Below, in pieces: positions 39,681 through 47,425 of a stretch of 51,403 bases of DNA. Source of the stretch: Phycisphaerales bacterium. GTDB taxonomy: Bacteria; Planctomycetota; Phycisphaerae; Phycisphaerales; UBA1924. How positions within the stretch are numbered: position 1 is the stretch's first letter; each line of letters starts with the position of its first letter. The notes under the pieces are model-generated. The model was not told the DNA's origin and did not search any database. It saw nothing but the letters and a program-made list of their open reading frames with translations. Position numbers and translations under genes: made by a program. Where the stretch lies: assembly GCA_016741915.1 (NCBI GenBank), contig JACVCS010000019.1, positions 1 to 51,403 of the forward strand, read 5' to 3'.

Positions 39681-40956
39681 TCGACTTCCCCCCTACCCTG
39701 AAGAGTTGTTCCCCAACTCCCCCTCCATCAAAAAGCCCAAAGTCCTCCTCGCCATGTCCGGCGGGGTTGATTCCTCCGTCGCCGCCGCACTCCTCCTCCG
39801 CGACGGCTACGACGTCGTCGGCTGCTTCATGCGCCTCGGCTCGCCGGGCGAAACCCTCGACCAACCGCAACTCGACGAAACCCCGCAAACCTGCAAACCC
39901 CTCCGCATCGGCAAGCAAGGCTGCTGCTCCATCAACGACGCCGCCGACGCCCGCCTCGTCGCCGCCAAGCTCAACATCCCCTTCTACGTCTGCAACTTCA
40001 AGAAAGACTTCTCCCGCATCATCGACTACTTCACCAGCGAATACGCGGACGGGCGAACTCCCAACCCCTGCGTCCGCTGCAACGACTGGCTCAAGTTCGG
40101 CAAGCTCCACGACTACGCCCAACAACTCGGCTGCGATTTCGTCGCCAGCGGGCACTACGCCCGCATCGACCGCACCGACCCCAACCACCCAAAGCTCCTC
40201 CGCGGGCTCGATCTCGACAAGGACCAGTCCTACGTCCTCTTCGGCGTCCCCCGCGACCGCCTCAACCACATGCTCCTGCCCATCGGCAACCTCCGCAAGC
40301 CGCACGTCCGCGAGATCGCACGCGAACTCAACCTCCCCGTCTTCGATAAGCCCGACAGCCAGGAAATCTGCTTCGTCCCCGATAACGACTACGCCGGGTT
40401 CATCGAACGCCGCGACGAATCCCTCGCCAACCAGCAGGGCGACCTCATCGACACGTCGGGCAACCGCGTCGGCACGCACAAGGGTCACCACCGCTTCACC
40501 ATCGGCCAACGCCGCGGCATCGGTGTCGCCCTGGGCTACCCCGTCTACGTCGTGAACAAAGACCCGCGCACCAACACCGTCACCCTGGGCCCACGCGAAC
40601 TCCTCGACTCCGCCGCCTGCACCGTCGGCGAGGCCAACTGGCTCATCGACAACCCCGCCCAAACCCTCCGCGACTGGACCCCCTGCTACGTCCAGCACCG
40701 CAGCAACTCCGACCCCGTCCCCGCGAGCGTCCGCGTCATCGCCGACCGACCAGACGACCAAACCGCAACCCACTCAGGCCGCCGGGGAAGGTTCGAAGTC
40801 CGCTTCGAAAAGCCCCAAGACGCCGTCACCCCGGGCCAGGCCCTCGTCGTCTACAACAAACTCAAGGGCACGCACGCCGAAGCCGACCCCGCCAGCACAA
40901 ACGACGAAACCCCCTGTCACCTCCTCGGCGGCGGCTGGATCGAATCCGCACACTGA
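39673..40956 (+). CDS. mnmA: tRNA-specific 2-thiouridylase
   Basis: A protein of about 427 residues that thiolates uridine 34 of Lys, Glu and Gln tRNAs. It has the PP-loop AMSGGVDSSVAAALLL, the first catalytic Cys in TPNPCVRCN, GHYARID, LDKDQSYVLFGV and the second Cys in SQEICFVPDNDY, plus RRGIGVALGYPVYVV and GRRGRFEVRF. All key residues are present. The insert CKPLRIGKQGCCSINDAADARLV (about 65-90) is common in longer family members. Start is uncertain: GTG 39646, ATG 39658 and ATG 39673 all lie in the heptamer array, and none has a good ribosome binding site. The catalytic core begins about 25 residues after 39673. Confidence 0.93.
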   Translation: MCNRLPPYPEELFPNSPSIKKPKVLLAMSGGVDSSVAAALLLRDGYDVVGCFMRLGSPGETLDQPQLDETPQTCKPLRIGKQGCCSINDAADARLVAAKLNIPFYVCNFKKDFSRIIDYFTSEYADGRTPNPCVRCNDWLKFGKLHDYAQQLGCDFVASGHYARIDRTDPNHPKLLRGLDLDKDQSYVLFGVPRDRLNHMLLPIGNLRKPHVREIARELNLPVFDKPDSQEICFVPDNDYAGFIERRDESLANQQGDLIDTSGNRVGTHKGHHRFTIGQRRGIGVALGYPVYVVNKDPRTNTVTLGPRELLDSAACTVGEANWLIDNPAQTLRDWTPCYVQHRSNSDPVPASVRVIADRPDDQTATHSGRRGRFEVRFEKPQDAVTPGQALVVYNKLKGTHAEADPASTNDETPCHLLGGGWIESAH

Positions 40957-40966
40957 CAAAGTCGCG

Positions 40967-41020
40967 AAGTGCCGAAGTGCCGAAGTGCCAAAGTGCCGAA
41001 GTGGCACAAGTGGCAAATTG
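40967..41020. repeat. Octamer array AAGTGCCG-type after mnmA
   Basis: Units AAGTGCCG twice, AAGTGCCA, AAGTGCCG, AAGTGGCA, then a shifted AAGTGGCA and ATTG. It begins 10 bases after the mnmA stop. The right end forms the left arm of an extended inverted repeat with 41068-41103. Confidence 0.85.
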
Positions 41021-41031
41021 AAAAGAAAAAG

Positions 41032-41065
41032 GGCGGCCGAGCATTCCGCTCAGCCGCCTTTGTTC
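41032..41065. terminator. Bidirectional terminator between mnmA and terC
   Basis: GGCGGCCGAGC (41032-41042) pairs with GCTCAGCCGCC (41048-41058), with one mismatch and a 5-base loop. It is flanked by AAAAGAAAAA on the left and TTTGTTCTT on the right, so it can terminate both convergent genes. Confidence 0.85.
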
Positions 41066-41067
41066 TT

Positions 41068-41103
41068 ATTTGCCATTTGCCAATTTGCTATTTGCTACTT
41101 GTG
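41068..41103. repeat. Heptamer array ATTTGCC-type overlapping the terC stop
   Basis: ATTTGCC twice, AATTTGCT, ATTTGCT and ACTTGTG. The terC stop (41095-41097) lies inside it. Confidence 0.8.
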
Positions 41104-42363
41104 CCCTCCCCCACCCTCTTTGGCCGGCACAACCACCGAAAGCACCGTCGCCACACCCAGCGTCGCCAGCACCACCACCAGCGACACCGTCGTGTCGATC
41201 TTGATCGGGCCCATCGCCTCCTTCACCACACCCCAAGCCTGCAGATAGGGAGGCACGCTCAGCAGCAGCAGCTTCACGCCCACGAACGCCAGGATCAAAA
41301 TCAACGCCGGCTTCAGGAACCGGAACTTCGCAATCAGCGCCGCCAGGCAGAAGTACAACGCCCGCAGACCCAGGATCGCAAAGATATTGCTCGTGAAGAC
41401 GATGAACGGGTCGGGGGTGATCGCGAAGATCGCCGGGATCGAGTCCACCGCGAAGACCAGGTCCGTGATCTCCACCATGATCAGCGCCAGGAACAGAGGC
41501 GTGATCGCCCGCTTGCCCAGCGAGCCCGCGGGAGGCGGGTCCTGCTTTTCCTTGCCCGTCACCGGATCGATCGAGTACGTCGGCTTCAGCGTCCGCCGTG
41601 TGATGAACTTCTGGCCGTCAAAGAAGTCCACCGTCGGCATGATCTTCTTCGTGAGCTTCACCGCGATGTTCTGGCTCGGGTCGTCGTTCCCCTTGATCAG
41701 CGCCATCTTCAAGGCCGTCAGCACCAGGAAGCCGCCGAAGACAATCAGCACCCACTGGTACTTCATGATCAGCCCCGAGCCGATCCCGATCATCGCCCCG
41801 CGCATGATCAACGCGCCCATGATCCCCCAGAAGAGCACGCGGTGCTGATACTTCGCGGGGATCGCAAAGAACGAGAAGATCAGCGCGATCACGAAGATGT
41901 TGTCCATCGACAACGATTTTTCGATCAGGTACCCCGTCAGGTACGACTCCGCCGCCATCGCACCGGTCACCTCACCCCGCGTGATCGTGCTCGCCCCCGC
42001 CTTGATCTGCTCTGCGGTTGCGTAGTAAGGCGTATCAATCCCCAGCCCCAGCCAGTGGTTCTCGTACGCGAAGTACACCAGCACCGTGAATAGCAGCCCG
42101 CAGGTCACCCACACGATCGACCAGCCCACCGCCTCCTTCATCGAGACCTCGTGGGCCTCGCGATGAAAGACGCCCAGGTCGAGCGCCAGAAAAACCACCA
42201 CGATCGCCAGGAAGATCGCGTACGCCCAGACCTTATGGTCCACGCCAACCGCGACGTGCTGCGTCGCCGAGCCCACGCTCCCCGCCGCCGCCTGCGCCGT
42301 ATCCGCCACCGCGCCCAGCGTGAGTGTCAGCGTCTCCAGCCCCGTGGTCATCAACTCAATCAT
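41095..42363 (-). CDS. TerC family integral membrane protein
   Basis: A 422-residue TerC/Alx-type protein with about nine hydrophobic segments. Family motifs are VVVFLALDLGVFHREAHEV, FLTGYLIEKSLSMDNIFVIALIFSFF-like ESYLTGYLIEKSLSMDN, ALFWG-like VLFWGIMGALIMRG, and VEITDLVFAVDSIPAIFAIT, with the acidic Asp and Glu in membrane. Members export manganese or affect tellurite resistance. A family-wide role in Mn homeostasis is known for Alx and MneA, but substrate here is inferred. AAGGGAGCG precedes ATG 42363. A loop of about 45 residues (KKIMPTVDFFDGQKF onwards) is longer than in short TerC proteins. No recognisable manganese riboswitch lies in the 137 bp upstream. Confidence 0.92.
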   Translation of the reverse strand: MIELMTTGLETLTLTLGAVADTAQAAAGSVGSATQHVAVGVDHKVWAYAIFLAIVVVFLALDLGVFHREAHEVSMKEAVGWSIVWVTCGLLFTVLVYFAYENHWLGLGIDTPYYATAEQIKAGASTITRGEVTGAMAAESYLTGYLIEKSLSMDNIFVIALIFSFFAIPAKYQHRVLFWGIMGALIMRGAMIGIGSGLIMKYQWVLIVFGGFLVLTALKMALIKGNDDPSQNIAVKLTKKIMPTVDFFDGQKFITRRTLKPTYSIDPVTGKEKQDPPPAGSLGKRAITPLFLALIMVEITDLVFAVDSIPAIFAITPDPFIVFTSNIFAILGLRALYFCLAALIAKFRFLKPALILILAFVGVKLLLLSVPPYLQAWGVVKEAMGPIKIDTTVSLVVVLATLGVATVLSVVVPAKEGGGGHK

Positions 42364-42422
42364 CGCGCTCCCTTTACGTTCCCGGGATCAACCGAAAAAC
42401 CCGTTCTTCACCGCTCAACCAA

Positions 42423-42445
42423 CGCGCCCGAAGAGTTCGGGCGCG
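42423..42445. terminator. 10-bp palindrome between nuoC and terC
   Basis: CGCGCCCGAA (42423-42432) pairs with TTCGGGCGCG (42436-42445) around GAG. It may attenuate read-through from nuoC into terC on the minus strand, though the T tract on that side is weak. Confidence 0.55.
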
Positions 42446-42500
42446 ATTGAAAAACGCTTCTCACTCCCCCAAACCCATGCCGCTTGTCGTCGCCCGTCGT

Positions 42501-43064
42501 TCAGGCGTCCGTGCGGTCCAGCACGCGGTAGAGCTCACGCTCGCCGCGCCCACGCAGCGGGTAGTCCTTCCGCAGCGGGTGCCCGGGGTACTCCTCCCAG
42601 GTCAGAATCCGCCGAAGGTCCGGGTGGTTGCGGAAGCGGATCCCGAACATGTCGAAGACCTCGCGCTCCATCCACTCCGCCCCAGCCCACAGATCGCAGC
42701 ACGATTCGAGGTACAGCGCCGGGTCCTCCGCGATCCCCTCAGTCGGAATCGACGGGTCCAGGTACACCTTCACAAAGAACCGGTCGTCACGCTCCAAGGC
42801 CACGAGGTTGTACACCACCGCGAACCGCCCGGGCATCTTCGCCGGGTACCCCAGATAATCGATCCCCCCGATATCACTCAGAAAGTTGAACCCCGCACGC
42901 GCATCGTTCTTCAGGAACGCCAAGACCTCGTGCAGATCGCCCGGCTCCACCACCACCGTCGACGTCCCGCGATACTCCGTACCCCGGAAACGCTTCCCCG
43001 GCATCGCGCTCTTCAAGACCGCAAACATCGGGTGGTCGAGTTTCACTGACGCGGTTGTGCCCAT
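42501..43064 (-). CDS. nuoC: NADH-quinone oxidoreductase subunit C
   Basis: A 187-residue 30-kDa-type subunit of the peripheral arm of complex I. Conserved blocks are FNFLSDIGGIDYLGYP, FAVVYNLVALERDDRFFVKVYLD, AEWMEREVFDMFGIRFRNHPDLRRILTWEEYPGHPLRKDYPL. The last block is the family signature. It is a separate subunit, not fused to NuoD. AAGGAACGG lies upstream of ATG 43064. No other nuo gene is adjacent, so the subunit is encoded away from the rest of the complex. Confidence 0.95.
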   Translation of the reverse strand: MGTTASVKLDHPMFAVLKSAMPGKRFRGTEYRGTSTVVVEPGDLHEVLAFLKNDARAGFNFLSDIGGIDYLGYPAKMPGRFAVVYNLVALERDDRFFVKVYLDPSIPTEGIAEDPALYLESCCDLWAGAEWMEREVFDMFGIRFRNHPDLRRILTWEEYPGHPLRKDYPLRGRGERELYRVLDRTDA

Positions 43065-43097
43065 CGCTCACCGTTCCTTCATCAAATGGCGAACCCC

Positions 43098-43103
43098 ATC
43101 ATA
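43098..43103 (-). promoter_or_regulatory. Possible -10 box of nuoC
   Basis: TATGAT on the minus strand, 34 bases before the nuoC start. No clear -35 hexamer was found. Confidence 0.28.
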
Positions 43104-43137
43104 GGGACCCGGACAGCCTGCGACCACTCTCTATCCC

Positions 43138-43923
43138 TCAAACAGGGGGTTCCGACACCCGCCACCCCGCCTCGATCAGCATTTTCACCTGCTCCCTCGG
43201 CTCATCATCCAGCAAAACCACCGGCACCCGCTTCTCCAAACCCCCAAAGCTCTCCACAAACGCCCGCACCACCAACCCCCCATCCCCCCCCCCGCCTCCA
43301 GTCACCTGTCTCAGCCCCACCGCCCGCATCGGCTCACCCGTATCCGTCTGCATCGGGTCCGCCACACCGCCCGACGGGTCGACCAACCCCGTCAGCACCA
43401 CCGCAGCGATCTGGTTCGTGCTCGACCATTGCCGCGCGAACGACTCCATTGTCCTCTGCAAATGGTCCTCGGCCTTTCCCACCATCTGCCGCGTGAAGAG
43501 CCCCGCCGGGTCGGCCAGCAGTTTCAAGCGCTCCGTCGCGTGCTTCGCAAAGACCCGCTCGCACCGCACGCTATCGCACAAAACATGCCTCGCGTGCGTC
43601 CGCAGCCACACCGATCGTTCCGCGCCAATCTTCTGAAACACCAGCGCCGCCGCCTCAAAGGCCGCCTGACCCGCCGGTCCCCAGGTACGTATCGAAGGTG
43701 TAAACAGCCCCTCTTCCGCCTCCACCGATCCCGACCAGCACGCCACCGGCTCCCCTACCGAGGGGTCTTTCAGAACCTCGCGCACACCCGCGCCACCCGG
43801 CCCGCCAACAAACGAGACCGGGTTCCAACGCGCAACCGCCTGCCCGCCGGGAAACGCCCGGATCACGCCCGGATCATCCGGCGCAACGGGCATCGTAATA
43901 ATGGGTGGCAGTTCACTGTTCAT
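43138..43923 (-). CDS. Uncharacterised protein
   Basis: A protein of about 261 residues, not recognised with confidence. It lacks a signal peptide or membrane helix. The middle (SVWLRTHARHVLCDSVRCER, then RLKLLADPAGLF and HLQRTMESFA) faintly recalls sugar-isomerase-like TIM barrels with an Asp-Pro-x-x-Leu strand end, but no metal-binding set is complete. A Gly-rich loop (TGGGGGDGG) is present near residue 207. The C-terminus RVPVVLLDDEPREQVKMLIEAGWRV reads like a Rossmann-type strand and helix. ATG at 43923 is preferred to GTG at 43962, and neither has a strong binding site. The gene precedes nuoC by 73 bp but there is no evidence of a shared role. Confidence 0.68.
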   Translation of the reverse strand: MNSELPPIITMPVAPDDPGVIRAFPGGQAVARWNPVSFVGGPGGAGVREVLKDPSVGEPVACWSGSVEAEEGLFTPSIRTWGPAGQAAFEAAALVFQKIGAERSVWLRTHARHVLCDSVRCERVFAKHATERLKLLADPAGLFTRQMVGKAEDHLQRTMESFARQWSSTNQIAAVVLTGLVDPSGGVADPMQTDTGEPMRAVGLRQVTGGGGGDGGLVVRAFVESFGGLEKRVPVVLLDDEPREQVKMLIEAGWRVSEPPV

Positions 43924-44056
43924 CAAAGTCTCGTGCACGTCTGCGGGCTGGAGCGTAGCCACCCCCCATCGTGGTTGACATCAATCCCACCTTCAACCGG
44001 TTGTGGTCGCAGCGCCGAAGCCCTGAGCACGCCGAATCACGCCGCACGATCACCTG

Positions 44057-44086
44057 TTGAACTTCGACGTGAAGGGCCGATATTTC
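44057..44086 (+). promoter_or_regulatory. Candidate sigma-70-type promoter of the 101-residue protein gene
   Basis: TTGAAC (44057-44062) and TATTTC (44081-44086) are separated by 18 bases. A second -35-like TTGACA lies at 43975-43980 without a matching -10. A transcript from here would have a leader of about 125 nt. Confidence 0.35.
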
Positions 44087-44165
44087 CTTTCCGGGCAGGA
44101 TGCCCAACCGGGTTTTCACGGATCGAACAACCCAAACAGGCGGAGCCTCGTGAAGAACACATGCT

Positions 44166-44198
44166 CTGGGCGGTGCGCGTGCGCACAAACCTGCCCAG
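44166..44198 (+). promoter_or_regulatory. Structured leader hairpin before the 101-residue protein gene
   Basis: CTGGGC (44166-44171) pairs with GCCCAG (44193-44198), enclosing a second stem GTGCGC/GCGCAC (44173-44186). GGAGG at 44208-44212 follows, so the stem ends 10 bases before the ribosome binding site. Confidence 0.4.
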
Positions 44199-44219
44199 GG
44201 CCTGCACGGAGGCTCGCGC

Positions 44220-44525
44220 ATGATGATGTTCGTTTCACATCTTTTCTCGCGTGAAAGCACCACCAGCGCCCAAGGCGAGATCATCCGGCCCGCGGTCGAT
44301 TCGCACCCGGTCGCGGACCTTGACGACTCGCGCCGCGTGCTGATCGATCAGATTGTCCAGATCAATCCCTCCGCGGGCCCGGCCTTTCTGCGCCAGTTCG
44401 CCGAGCCGCAGCTCCGCAAGTACCTCGAACACCTCGAAGCGGGCTCCGGTCCGCGCGGGCGCAACGCGCGGTGGGTCCGCTGCAACGACGTGCCGGCGGT
44501 CTGCGGCATGGTCAACGAGGACTGA
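44220..44525 (+). CDS. Small conserved-looking protein, 101 residues
   Basis: The strong Shine-Dalgarno GGAGG (44208-44212) seven bases before ATG 44220 and a terminator after it support a real gene. The centre is helical: SRRVLIDQIVQINPSAGPAFL, then FAEPQLRKYLEHLE and SGPRGRNARWVR. I believe I have seen this NPSA/FL...YL.HL/PRGR pattern in other planctomycetes, but cannot confirm it. There is no signal peptide, membrane helix or known domain. It is probably a soluble cytoplasmic protein with a basic, possibly nucleic-acid-contacting end. The function is unknown. Confidence 0.75.
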   Translation: MMMFVSHLFSRESTTSAQGEIIRPAVDSHPVADLDDSRRVLIDQIVQINPSAGPAFLRQFAEPQLRKYLEHLEAGSGPRGRNARWVRCNDVPAVCGMVNED

Positions 44526-44587
44526 AACTCCGCAACCAGAAACGACATTCGGGGCTTGGTGGGCAGGTTTTTTGGGGGTGTTCGCGG

Positions 44588-44615
44588 ACGGGTCCGATTT
44601 TCGGGCCCGTTTTTT
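44588..44615 (+). terminator. Strong rho-independent terminator
   Basis: ACGGGTCCGA (44588-44597) pairs with TCGGGCCCGT (44601-44610), with one G-T pair and loop TTT, followed by T6. It ends the 101-residue protein gene. Confidence 0.9.
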
Positions 44616-44891
44616 CTTTCCGGACTTATCTCAGGGGTTATTGCGTCCGATGCAGAGATTGGCGTCGCTGCAGTCGCGCGGGCTTACCAGGGTTTGACCC
44701 GAGAAGCCCGCACACAACCGACCGCACGCGACCTCAAGCGGGGATGGCAACCGGTCCGATAAACCGGTGACACTCCGATTGAGACACCGATTCGGGCTGG
44801 TTCGTCCTTCCGACTCTTCACCGTCTTCTTCACCTCCGAACCCCCGAAGCGAAGAACCGCCAACGCCTCTCTCACTCGGAGACCCGACCCC
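44616..44891. other. Gene-free stretch upstream of the TolB-like gene
   Basis: No convincing coding frame. It should hold the promoter of the lipoprotein genes, but no clear -35/-10 pair was found. GGAGA (about 44878-44882) precedes the next start by nine bases. Confidence 0.4.
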
Positions 44892-46343
44892 ATGGCCCTG
44901 AACACCAAGCCCGTCAACTCGCCCGCACGTCCGATGCACTCGCGCCTCGCGCTGCTCGCGGGGAGCTGCTCGGTGCTCGTCTTCACCGGCTGCGCCCCCA
45001 CCGGCGCACAGAAGGCCAGCGTTCAGCCCCGGGGCGAGGTCGCCGCACTGATCGAATCAAACGCCGCGGGCACCGAAGCCGCTGGCGAAACCAAGACCAA
45101 GTTTCAATCCTCCAGCAACTCGCGCACACGCGTGAACGCAAGCACCGCCGCACCGGGCAACCCGATGCCGATCTGGGTCGCCGCTGAGGCGGAGAAGATC
45201 ATCGCGCAGAACAGCGTCCCCTTTGCCAATGCGCAGGGCAACGCCGTCAGCCCGACGATGAACAAGCCCGAGATGACCACCCGCGCGGTTGCGACCGAAG
45301 AATCAACAACCCTCACCGACGGGATGGAGGGCCTCGCCCGCGTCTCGTTCGCTGAGGAAGGCGCCGACTTCGACCCGGTGGTCAGCCGCGACGGCAAGTT
45401 CATGGTCTTCGCCTCCACGCAGCACCGCCCGACCTCCGACATTTACATCAAGCGCATCGACGGGCGCACGGTCACGCAGCTCACCGCCGACCCGGGCAAC
45501 GACATCATGCCGGCGATCTCACCGAAGGGCGACCGCGTCGCCTTCGCCAGCGACCGCAGCGGCTCGTGGAAGATCTACGTCATGAGCGCCCAGGGTGGGC
45601 AGGCCGTGCAGCTCACCAGCGACTCGGCGATGGACCTGCACCCGACGTGGAGCCCCGACGGCACGCGGCTGGCCTTCTGCCGACTCGGGCAGATGAGCGG
45701 TCGCTGGGAGCTGTGGGTGCTGAACGCCGCTCAACCCGCGAACGTCGAGTTCCTGGGCTACGGCATGTTCCCCGAGTGGTGCCCCGTCGCGGGGACGGGC
45801 GAGAACGCCAGCGACAAGATCATCTTCCAGCGCGGCCGCGAGCGCGGCGACCGCGCCTTCGGCCTGTGGTCGCTGGACTACAAGCCCGGCAGCGCGTCGA
45901 ACCTGACCGAAATCGTTTCCTCGCGCGGGTACGCCGCGATCAACCCGAGCTGGAGCCCCGACGGCAAGTGGGTTGCCTACAGCCGCGTGGAAGCGGGCAA
46001 GGGCATCGTCAACGGCAACCAGCGCGCCGATCTGTGGATCGCCAGCATCACCGGGGGCGGGCGCGTGAACCTCTCGGGCGGTCGCTACAGCAACGTCATG
46101 CCCACCTGGAGCAGCGACGGGCGCGTCTACTTCGTCTCCGATCGCGGAGGCGTGGACAACATCTGGTCCGTCGGCATGGAAAAGGCGCTCGCCGCGGCGA
46201 GCGCCGGAATGGATAACTCGGCCACGGCGTCGGCGTCGAAGAGCGCGTCTTCCGCTGCCGCGAACGAGGGCGCCGTGGCCCCGAACTCTGAAGGCAACAA
46301 CAACTCGGGCAATGGTGTGGCGACGGTGCCCACCACGCCCTGA
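44892..46343 (+). CDS. TolB-like beta-propeller lipoprotein
   Basis: A 483-residue protein. The signal peptide ends with lipobox FTGC (CSVLVFTGCAP), so it should be a lipoprotein. After a linker of about 110 residues come PD40/TolB-type propeller blades: DFDPVVSRDGKFMVFAST, IMPAISPKGDRVAFASDRSG, DLHPTWSPDGTRLAF, INPSWSPDGKWVAYS and VMPTWSSDGRVYFVSDRGG. The S-P/D-G-x-x-hydrophobic core of each blade is plain. It probably binds a partner in the periplasm. The C-terminal 65 residues are Ser/Ala/Asn-rich. It may work with Tol-Pal-like envelope systems, but the tolQRA and pal genes are absent here. Confidence 0.9.
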   Translation: MALNTKPVNSPARPMHSRLALLAGSCSVLVFTGCAPTGAQKASVQPRGEVAALIESNAAGTEAAGETKTKFQSSSNSRTRVNASTAAPGNPMPIWVAAEAEKIIAQNSVPFANAQGNAVSPTMNKPEMTTRAVATEESTTLTDGMEGLARVSFAEEGADFDPVVSRDGKFMVFASTQHRPTSDIYIKRIDGRTVTQLTADPGNDIMPAISPKGDRVAFASDRSGSWKIYVMSAQGGQAVQLTSDSAMDLHPTWSPDGTRLAFCRLGQMSGRWELWVLNAAQPANVEFLGYGMFPEWCPVAGTGENASDKIIFQRGRERGDRAFGLWSLDYKPGSASNLTEIVSSRGYAAINPSWSPDGKWVAYSRVEAGKGIVNGNQRADLWIASITGGGRVNLSGGRYSNVMPTWSSDGRVYFVSDRGGVDNIWSVGMEKALAAASAGMDNSATASASKSASSAAANEGAVAPNSEGNNNSGNGVATVPTTP

Positions 46344-46473
46344 GAAGCCTCTCTCAGCGGGCGCGGACCGAGAGGTTCGCGGCCGTCTTGCCTTGTTCGG
46401 TTGATGAAGTGTTCAGCACAGGTCACAGATTCTCACCGCGGGACGGAGCGCCCGCGCGGATCGGCAGGAAGCC

Positions 46474-47283
46474 ATGAAAACAGCAGGATCCATGCTCAAA
46501 CTCCTCTGTCGGCGTGCGCGCACGCTGACGGCTTTGTCGCTGACGCCACTGCTTGCGTGCTTGCCCCTGACGGGTTGTCAGAGCAAGCCCGAACTGGTGG
46601 CGCCGGAGGTGGTCGTGGCGCCCTACGGCGCGACGAACATGCAGACGCCCGTCTTCGCCGTGGCCCCGCTGCGGAACGAATCGGGCGTCAGCGCCGCCGA
46701 CACGCTGCGTGTGGGCGACGCCCTGTGCGCTCGCCTTGCCGAAGTCCGTGGGATCGCAGCCCTTCCGCTCAACCGCACCATCAGCGCCATGCGGGCGCTG
46801 CGGATGAGCGAAGTGCGCACGCCCGAGGACGCACGCAGGCTCGCAACCGCCGTCGGCGCCGATGCGCTGATCGTCGGTTCGGTCACGGCGTACGACCCCT
46901 ACGACCCGCCCAAGATGGGCCTGACGCTGGGGATGTACGCACGACCGGGCTCGGTGCTCACCACGCAGACCTCCGCGCCGCTCGATCTGAAAGCGATGCA
47001 GACGCTGCCCGACGAGACGAACTGGTCGGCGGCGACGTTTGCGGACAAGCCGCTGAGCGTCGTCAGCGAGCACCTCGACGCGGCGAACCACGAGGTGCTG
47101 ATGAACGTGCAGCGGTATGCCGAGGGTCGGCACCGCAGCGGCACGGCGCTGGGGTGGGAGCGGTACATCAAGAGCATGGACCTGTACACGGATTTCGCGG
47201 CCTCCTGGGCCGTGCAACGACTCATGCAGCAGGAACGCCTGCGGGTTGCACGCCAGAGGGTCGAGAAGCCGGCGAACCGCTGA
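46474..47283 (+). CDS. Lipoprotein with CsgG/LpoB-like fold
   Basis: A 269-residue protein. Signal peptide with lipobox LTGC (LPLTGCQSKP). The region VFAVAPLRNESGVSAADTLRVGDALCARLAEV, then PLNRTISAMRALRMSE and DADALIVGSVTAYDPYDPP-like GADALIVGSVTAYD, matches the pattern of CsgG/LpoB/FlgO-type domains, in which a strand with a PxxN-S/E motif is followed by a helix. Such proteins activate wall enzymes or form secretion parts. The resemblance is structural rather than by identity. AGGAAG lies a few bases upstream of ATG 46474. It follows the TolB-like gene by 130 bp on the same strand. Confidence 0.78.
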   Translation: MKTAGSMLKLLCRRARTLTALSLTPLLACLPLTGCQSKPELVAPEVVVAPYGATNMQTPVFAVAPLRNESGVSAADTLRVGDALCARLAEVRGIAALPLNRTISAMRALRMSEVRTPEDARRLATAVGADALIVGSVTAYDPYDPPKMGLTLGMYARPGSVLTTQTSAPLDLKAMQTLPDETNWSAATFADKPLSVVSEHLDAANHEVLMNVQRYAEGRHRSGTALGWERYIKSMDLYTDFAASWAVQRLMQQERLRVARQRVEKPANR

Positions 47284-47425
47284 GGTCGGGCACGAGCGCC
47301 CGGGGCCTTGGCGTGTGCGCCGGGGCCGCGGGCCGAGGGCGTTCCTCGGTGCGCGGGAGACCAGGTTGATCGGCGTCTGGCGCGGGAACTCACCCGCGCG
47401 AAACGTCGGCACGTCGGAGCAGACT

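Noticed and set aside
38740-40773. 677-codon minus-strand frame opposite the zinc-ribbon gene and mnmA
   Set aside because: It is antisense to two well-supported genes, and long antisense frames are usual in GC-rich DNA. Its composition (Glu, Gly, Val, Ala) reflects the opposite strand.
19603-41103. CRISPR or phage attachment arrays for the short repeats
   Set aside because: Units are 7-8 bp with no spacers and no cas genes, so these are simple tandem repeats.
42364-42500. Manganese (yybP-ykoY) riboswitch before terC
   Set aside because: Only 137 bp are available. A plain 10-bp hairpin fits, but the conserved riboswitch loops were not recognised.
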